A program made the position numbers and the translations under genes. A model generated the notes under the pieces. The model worked only from the letters and a program-made list of their open reading frames with translations. It ran no database searches and was not told the origin of the DNA. Positions 58,361 through 62,554 of a DNA stretch of 62,554 nucleotides are shown here, one piece after another (position 1 is the first letter of the stretch; every line of letters begins with the position of its first letter). Source of the DNA: Sedimentisphaerales bacterium (GTDB lineage: Bacteria > Planctomycetota > Phycisphaerae > Sedimentisphaerales > Anaerohalosphaeraceae); assembly GCA_016926155.1 (NCBI GenBank), contig JAFGPC010000049.1, positions 1-62,554 of the forward strand, in the 5' to 3' direction.

Positions 58361-60121
58361 TTATTCCCATTGACCGGTGTTGGCGTTGAATACTTTCTGG
58401 CCGGCATCCTTTGCTTTCATTGTCAATCCGAACAGACGTATCCCCAATGTCCGATTATCCCGACTGTTCGGATCCGTTTGCATTGGAATCCACCCTTTAC
58501 AGCGGATTTCTACAGTCACATTCGTCTCATCGCCAGATCGAAGTTTAACTTGAATGGGATTTTCACCCGGTTTCAATTCAGCCAACCGTTTATCGAGAAA
58601 ATACACCCCGGCATCTTTGTCTGCGGCAAGAGCGGGAATGCGGACATCCAAAGACAGGATATAGTCGGTATTGGGAACGACCGGAAGAACCAGCTTCGAT
58701 TTCGAACCGGACCAACGGGCCCTGATATGGTCTCCTTTGCCCTGATCCGGTTCAGGACCGTGACTGTCCCGCAGGTAACGGCTGTCACCATCGACGCCGA
58801 TATTGATATGGTAGTGCTGTCGAGCCTGATCGGTCCATTCTACAGGATCGTCTTCATTGGCCAGGATCTGAGTCTTCTTCCCCGCATTATTTTCGACAGT
58901 TAGACCATCCTCAGCCTGGTTACCCATGATGATCGCGCTCTTGACCTCTTTGGCAACGCGAATGTTTACATCCCCATGTCCGAACGTGTTACCCTGAATA
59001 ATCGCCTTGCCTGCTTCCAATTCGATAGCCGCCGAGCCCTTGTTGGCATTATCCCAATGCAAAAAATGGCAGGCATTGGCGGTGAACTGAGAGCCCGGGG
59101 CCTTGAGAAGGACGCATTTATCGATCGGGCCCCAGAACGAACAATTCGTCAGGCTGACCTTGGTGTTGGCATCTTTGGCAATTTCCAGACAGACCGAGTC
59201 TTCGCTTCCCCAGCGTCCGACCAACTCGCCATTGGTAATCAGGATACCCGGCGGCTGGCCCTGCTCCACCAGCACGGCACGGCGACAGGAATCGGCGCCG
59301 ATACCGAGAAAATTCCCATTACACGCCCCCCGCTCGGATTGAGAAAATTTATAGCCTACCCCATACCCGAAGCAGAAGGTATTGATTACATAGTGCCAGT
59401 CCGTCCGGGCGAATTCGAATGCCACGCCGTTGACATTAACCCATTCACAGAAGGGATCGTCATGGCGATAATTCACCCCGAACGGCCAGAAGTGACAGTT
59501 TTCCATCCGGCCAATATCGTAACACTCATCGACATAAAATCCCCGCCAGATGGGATAGCCGTAGACATTGCGAACCAGTTGACGGCCGGCACGTTCGAAA
59601 CGGATGCCTTCATAGGGGTTGATCAGGCAACAGTCGATCACGGCCAAATTGTCAAAGCCACGACCGAGAATACAAGGCGGATAAGGCACGGGAGGTACAT
59701 CACTCTGCTTCCATTCAGGATAGTGGACGATAAAGCCCTTGACGGTAGCCATATTTCCCGCCAGTTGGATAAAGGGCTTTCCATCTTTAGAGCCGCGTCC
59801 GGCGTACGCCAGCAGAACCGAACCATGGTAGTTGGGAAACCGATCATGTCGGTTGGATGGCGGCGCGGTGAAGGTACCCTCCAGGGTGACGCCCCCGGGG
59901 ATAACCAGGTTGCTTTTGACAGCATATTGACCGGCTGGTACGTAAACGATTCCACCCCCGGCCGCGCCGGCCTGATCGAGCAGTTTCTGAAACACGGCGG
60001 TGCAATCCGTCTTGCCGTCAGCCACGGCTCCGGCATCGAGCACGTTCAATTCGCCTGCAAAACAAACAGAAGAAACCAAGAGCAGGATTAGAATAGACCT
60101 GTTGAAGTTTTTCTGAATCAT
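58361..60121 (-). CDS. secreted pectate-lyase-fold protein
   Basis: The 586-residue protein starts at 60121 behind GGAGGGAG with a signal peptide (about 1-22). It begins with the pectate_lyase_3 opening LNVLDAGAVADGKTDCTAVFQKLLDQAGAAGGGIVYVPAG (region near residues 24-63), then the beta-helix body with GVTLEGTF, VIDCCLINPYEGIRFERAG and ITNGELVGRWG strands. A C-terminal beta domain of about 130 residues follows. GH28-related or lyase activity on a pectin-like glycan is possible; catalytic residues are not obvious. It lies 19 bases upstream of the membrane-protein gene and 36 bases downstream of the small membrane-protein gene. Confidence 0.75.
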   Translation of the reverse strand: MIQKNFNRSILILLLVSSVCFAGELNVLDAGAVADGKTDCTAVFQKLLDQAGAAGGGIVYVPAGQYAVKSNLVIPGGVTLEGTFTAPPSNRHDRFPNYHGSVLLAYAGRGSKDGKPFIQLAGNMATVKGFIVHYPEWKQSDVPPVPYPPCILGRGFDNLAVIDCCLINPYEGIRFERAGRQLVRNVYGYPIWRGFYVDECYDIGRMENCHFWPFGVNYRHDDPFCEWVNVNGVAFEFARTDWHYVINTFCFGYGVGYKFSQSERGACNGNFLGIGADSCRRAVLVEQGQPPGILITNGELVGRWGSEDSVCLEIAKDANTKVSLTNCSFWGPIDKCVLLKAPGSQFTANACHFLHWDNANKGSAAIELEAGKAIIQGNTFGHGDVNIRVAKEVKSAIIMGNQAEDGLTVENNAGKKTQILANEDDPVEWTDQARQHYHINIGVDGDSRYLRDSHGPEPDQGKGDHIRARWSGSKSKLVLPVVPNTDYILSLDVRIPALAADKDAGVYFLDKRLAELKPGENPIQVKLRSGDETNVTVEIRCKGWIPMQTDPNSRDNRTLGIRLFGLTMKAKDAGQKVFNANTGQWE

Positions 60122-60157
60122 TTCTCCCTCCTGACACATCTGGACAGATTGCTGTAC

Positions 60158-60472
60158 TTACTCGTCCTGTTCGACCTTGATCTCGATCTTCTTTCGGCGA
60201 ACCAGGGGATCATCCGCTTCGTCGGTCGGCACATTGGACATCGTCTCGGCATGCCGATCCATCGAAGAGGCCGCAATAAACAGACGCAGGGCATAGCCTA
60301 ATGTAACCAGTCCGATGAAAAAGAACACTCCGGCGGCTAGATAGGCAAATAATTCGGGTAAGGCGAAGATGAGCATGGCAAAGCCGATCAGGAGCATGCC
60401 AATAATAAAGATGCCCGCCGCCAGTCCGCGGGTCGCCTGTGAAATCTGCTTGGTATACAACCGAAAAACCAT
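60158..60472 (-). CDS. small membrane protein of unknown function
   Basis: The start at 60472 (GAGAGGAATTGCC upstream) gives 104 residues with two hydrophobic segments at about 20-40 (IFIIGMLLIGFAMLIFALPELF) and 45-66. The C-terminus is charged (DDPLVRRKKIEIKVEQDE). It is not recognised. It lies 36 bases upstream of the pectate-lyase-like gene on the same strand and appears to be the first gene of that operon. Confidence 0.55.
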   Translation of the reverse strand: MVFRLYTKQISQATRGLAAGIFIIGMLLIGFAMLIFALPELFAYLAAGVFFFIGLVTLGYALRLFIAASSMDRHAETMSNVPTDEADDPLVRRKKIEIKVEQDE

Positions 60473-60525
60473 GGCAATTCCTCTCTTGAACGACTCCACT
60501 GTAGCCATCTGCCCGTCAACAGGCA

Positions 60526-60554
60526 AGAAAAAAGCGGGCTCCGGATCCATCCCG
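60526..60554 (-). terminator. possible terminator of groEL
   Basis: On the minus strand a short stem CGGG/CCCG enclosing GGATCC symmetry is followed by C and six T. The stem is short, so the call is tentative. Confidence 0.4.
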
Positions 60555-60592
60555 AAGACCGCCAAATCCCTGATCCGTTCTGTTACGGAGTC

Positions 60593-62218
60593 TTACATCG
60601 GAGGCATCCCGCCACCGTGGGGCATTGGAGTTTCTTTCTTTTCCGGGATTTCGCAGACCATCGCGTCGGTAGTCAGCAGCAGCGAAGCGATCGAAGCACC
60701 GTTCTGCAACGCCGTCCGTTCGACCTTGGTCGGTACGATCACACCGAACTTGATCATATCACCGTATTCCTTACGGAGGGCGTCATAACCAAAGTTGACA
60801 TCCTTACTCTCGATGACCTTCTGGGCCACGATGGATCCGTCCAGGCCGGCATTGGTTGCAATCTGCTTGATCGGTCCGACGACGGCGCGACGAATAATAT
60901 CCACACCGATTTTCTCATCGCCGACACACTTGACCTTGTCCAGAGCTGCCAGCGTCTTGAGCGAGGACACGCCGCCGCCGGGTAGGATACCCTCTTCGAC
61001 AGCCGCCCGGCAGGCATGCAGGGCGTCTTCAACACGGGCCTTCTTTTCCTTGACCTCGGCTTCGGTCGCAGCGCCGACCTTAACAACAGCAACACCGCCG
61101 CTGAGCTTGGCCAGACGTTCCTGAAGTTTTTCGATGTCATAGTCGCTGGTGCTGTTGTCGATCTCGGCTTTGATCTGCTCGATACGGCCCTTGATGTCGG
61201 CGCTCTTGCCGGCGCCTTCGATGACCGTTGTTGTGTCCTTGTCGATGCGAATCTGCTTGGCCTGACCGAGCTGTGCGGCGTCGACCTTTTCCAGCGGAAT
61301 GCCCAGGTCTTCGAAAATCGCTGTGCCGCCCGTCAACAGTGCGATATCCTGGAGCAGAGCCTTGCGTCGATCGCCAAAGCCCGGGGCCTTGACGGCACAG
61401 ACCTGCAGCACGCCGCGAAGCTTGTTGATGACCAAGGTCGCCAGGGCTTCGCCTTCGATATCCTCGGCGATAATCAGCAACGGCCGGCCCTTCTTGGCAA
61501 CCACCTCCAGCACGGGAACCAGTGACTTGACCGAGCTGATCTTCTTTTCGTGAATCAGCACAAAGGGCTTATCCAGCTCAACTGTCATGGTTTCGGGTTT
61601 GTTGACAAAATGCGGGCTCAGGTAACCGCGGTCAAACTGCATACCTTCGACCAGATCGACGACGGTCTCGAGAGACTGGCCCTCTTCGACGGTGATCACA
61701 CCATCCTTGCCGACCTTGTTCATCGCCTCGGCCAGGGTCTTGCCGATCTCGGCGTCCTGGTTGGCCGAACAGGTCGCGACCTGCTCGATCTGCTTGCTGG
61801 ACTTGACCGGCGTGCTCATCTTGGCCAGTTCATCCACGACCGCAGCGACCGCCTTGTCGATACCGCGCTTGACCTGCATAGCATTGGCGCCGGCGGTGAT
61901 ATTCTTGAGGCCTTCCTCAAAAATGGATTCGGCCAGGATGGTCGCAGTTGTGGTGCCGTCTCCGGCGACATTGCTGGTTTTGGAGGCGACTTCCTTGACC
62001 ATCTGGGCGCCCATATTCTCATAGGCATCTTCCAGTTCGATTTCCTTGGCGACGGTTACACCGTCCTTGGTGACGGTCGGTGAGCCGAAGGACTTTTCCA
62101 GCACGACATTGCGGCCGCAGGGGCCAAGCGTAATCTTGACGGCCTTGGCCAGCTTGTTGACGCCCGCACGAATTGCCGCACGCGCTTCGGCTTCGAATGC
62201 AATCTTTTTTGCTGCCAT
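60593..62218 (-). CDS. groL: 60 kDa chaperonin GroEL
   Basis: The 541-residue chaperonin has the ATP-binding [19 protein letters not shown] and [16 protein letters not shown], the apical and intermediate segments, and the ATPase Asp region [23 protein letters not shown]. The C-terminus is the usual Gly/Met-rich tail (HGGGMPPM). It lies 65 bases behind groES. It folds cytosolic proteins in a double ring with GroES. Confidence 0.97.
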   Translation of the reverse strand: MAAKKIAFEAEARAAIRAGVNKLAKAVKITLGPCGRNVVLEKSFGSPTVTKDGVTVAKEIELEDAYENMGAQMVKEVASKTSNVAGDGTTTATILAESIFEEGLKNITAGANAMQVKRGIDKAVAAVVDELAKMSTPVKSSKQIEQVATCSANQDAEIGKTLAEAMNKVGKDGVITVEEGQSLETVVDLVEGMQFDRGYLSPHFVNKPETMTVELDKPFVLIHEKKISSVKSLVPVLEVVAKKGRPLLIIAEDIEGEALATLVINKLRGVLQVCAVKAPGFGDRRKALLQDIALLTGGTAIFEDLGIPLEKVDAAQLGQAKQIRIDKDTTTVIEGAGKSADIKGRIEQIKAEIDNSTSDYDIEKLQERLAKLSGGVAVVKVGAATEAEVKEKKARVEDALHACRAAVEEGILPGGGVSSLKTLAALDKVKCVGDEKIGVDIIRRAVVGPIKQIATNAGLDGSIVAQKVIESKDVNFGYDALRKEYGDMIKFGVIVPTKVERTALQNGASIASLLLTTDAMVCEIPEKKETPMPHGGGMPPM

Positions 62219-62283
62219 TGTATTCTCCTGTCTGTTTACAATTCCTCCGCCGATGGCGGATGAGGTTTCGTTTGGGTTTCTCC

Positions 62284-62554
62284 CTACTCTTCGATGATGG
62301 CCATGACGTCCGATTCATCCATGATCAGGTATTCTTTGCCGTCGATCTTGACTTCGGTACCGGCATAGCTGGTGAACAGCACCACATCGCCCTTCTTGAG
62401 CTGCATTGCGCTGCGGGACCCGTCGTCGAGCAGTCGGCCGTTGCCGATACTGACGACCTTGCCGCGTTGGGGCTTTTCCTTGGCCGAATCGGGCAATACG
62501 ATGCCGCCGGCGGTGGTTTGCTCGGCTTCCTGCCGCTGCACGATGACCTTGTCA
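62284..62554 (-). CDS. groS: 10 kDa co-chaperonin GroES, 5' end cut
   Basis: The frame stays open to the window end ([21 protein letters not shown]); the usual N-terminus of about 5-10 residues lies outside. The mobile-loop segment ([19 protein letters not shown]) and the [24 protein letters not shown] barrel are typical. The groES promoter and any CIRCE operator lie beyond the window. Confidence 0.95.
   Translation of the reverse strand, partial: DKVIVQRQEAEQTTAGGIVLPDSAKEKPQRGKVVSIGNGRLLDDGSRSAMQLKKGDVVLFTSYAGTEVKIDGKEYLIMDESDVMAIIEE

Noticed and set aside
58976-60091. 371-residue plus-strand ORF
   Set aside because: It is a shadow of the pectate-lyase-fold gene on the minus strand.
1-62554. 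CRISPR array, prophage, attachment sites or toxin-antitoxin pairs
   Set aside because: No regularly spaced repeats, phage structural genes, integrase or recognisable toxin pair were found.

Overview
The window looks like a chromosomal segment of a free-living, heterotrophic member of the Planctomycetota, most likely class Phycisphaerae (Sedimentisphaerales-like). This is inferred from gene content, not from a 16S gene. The supporting signs are a prepilin-type protein with an H-X9-DG motif, Tat-exported Gfo/Idh/MocA and sugar-isomerase-like proteins, a GH172/DUF2961 protein, dockerin- and beta-helix-bearing secreted proteins, a large ECF/anti-sigma pair, a CotH-VTC-DUF4956 cassette and a PPi-type phosphofructokinase beside pyruvate kinase. 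Base composition is near 50% GC and genes lie on both strands in short operons. There is no prophage, CRISPR array or intact insertion sequence; the only mobile DNA seen is one internally deleted IS5-like element.

Layout. 1-5.4 kb: the 3' part of a GH172-type glycosidase, an LTD/YWTD/dockerin secreted protein, a radical-SAM protein of the DNA modification/repair-linked family, and a Tat-exported FucI-like protein. 5.7-9.3 kb: a minus-strand operon of CotH-like kinase, VTC-domain protein and DUF4956 membrane protein. 9.5-12.7 kb: a secreted Gln-rich protein with six Cys repeats, then a TIM-barrel/ceramidase fusion. 12.8-16.3 kb: Ktr/Trk potassium uptake pair and a HAD phosphatase. 16.3-23.2 kb: tandem metallo-beta-lactamase-fold protein, hemL, a membrane protein, a Gfo/Idh/MocA oxidoreductase and a beta-hydroxyacid dehydrogenase. 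23.2-28.3 kb: a minus-strand group of exported proteins (a small peptide, two PilX-like pilins and a parallel beta-helix protein). 28.9-29.8 kb: tRNA-Gly(CCC), a frameshifted small gene and rnpB.

30-36.7 kb: glycosyltransferase, nadB, an ECF sigma factor with an 884-residue anti-sigma-like protein, and a pseudopilin. 36.8-42.3 kb: PPi-phosphofructokinase and pyruvate kinase (minus), divergent from ribE-pdxA-rsmA (plus), which has a good sigma-70 promoter. 42.3-47.2 kb: S55 peptidase, beta-propeller protein and fumarase alpha chain, tightly packed on the minus strand. 47.3-52.4 kb: a membrane-anchored repeat protein, an RluA-type pseudouridine synthase, a response regulator with an N-terminal excisionase-type HTH, and an HDOD-histidine kinase. 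52.4-56.5 kb: a PQQ-propeller gene fragment, a multidomain alkaline phosphatase and the deleted IS. 56.6-57.6 kb: a ferritin-like protein and an ACT-domain protein. 57.6-62.5 kb: a pectate-lyase-fold operon, groEL and partial groES.

Functionally the window mixes housekeeping (glycolysis, riboflavin, PLP, NAD, tetrapyrrole, rRNA modification, chaperonin, RNase P) with an exported carbohydrate-scavenging and cell-surface programme. The most unusual items are the TIM-barrel/ceramidase fusion, the Cys-repeat Gln-rich secreted protein, the paired PilX-like proteins, the S55 peptidase-propeller pair, the HTH-REC plus HDOD-kinase pair and the very large anti-sigma protein. All functional statements rest on motif reading by eye; no database search was run.
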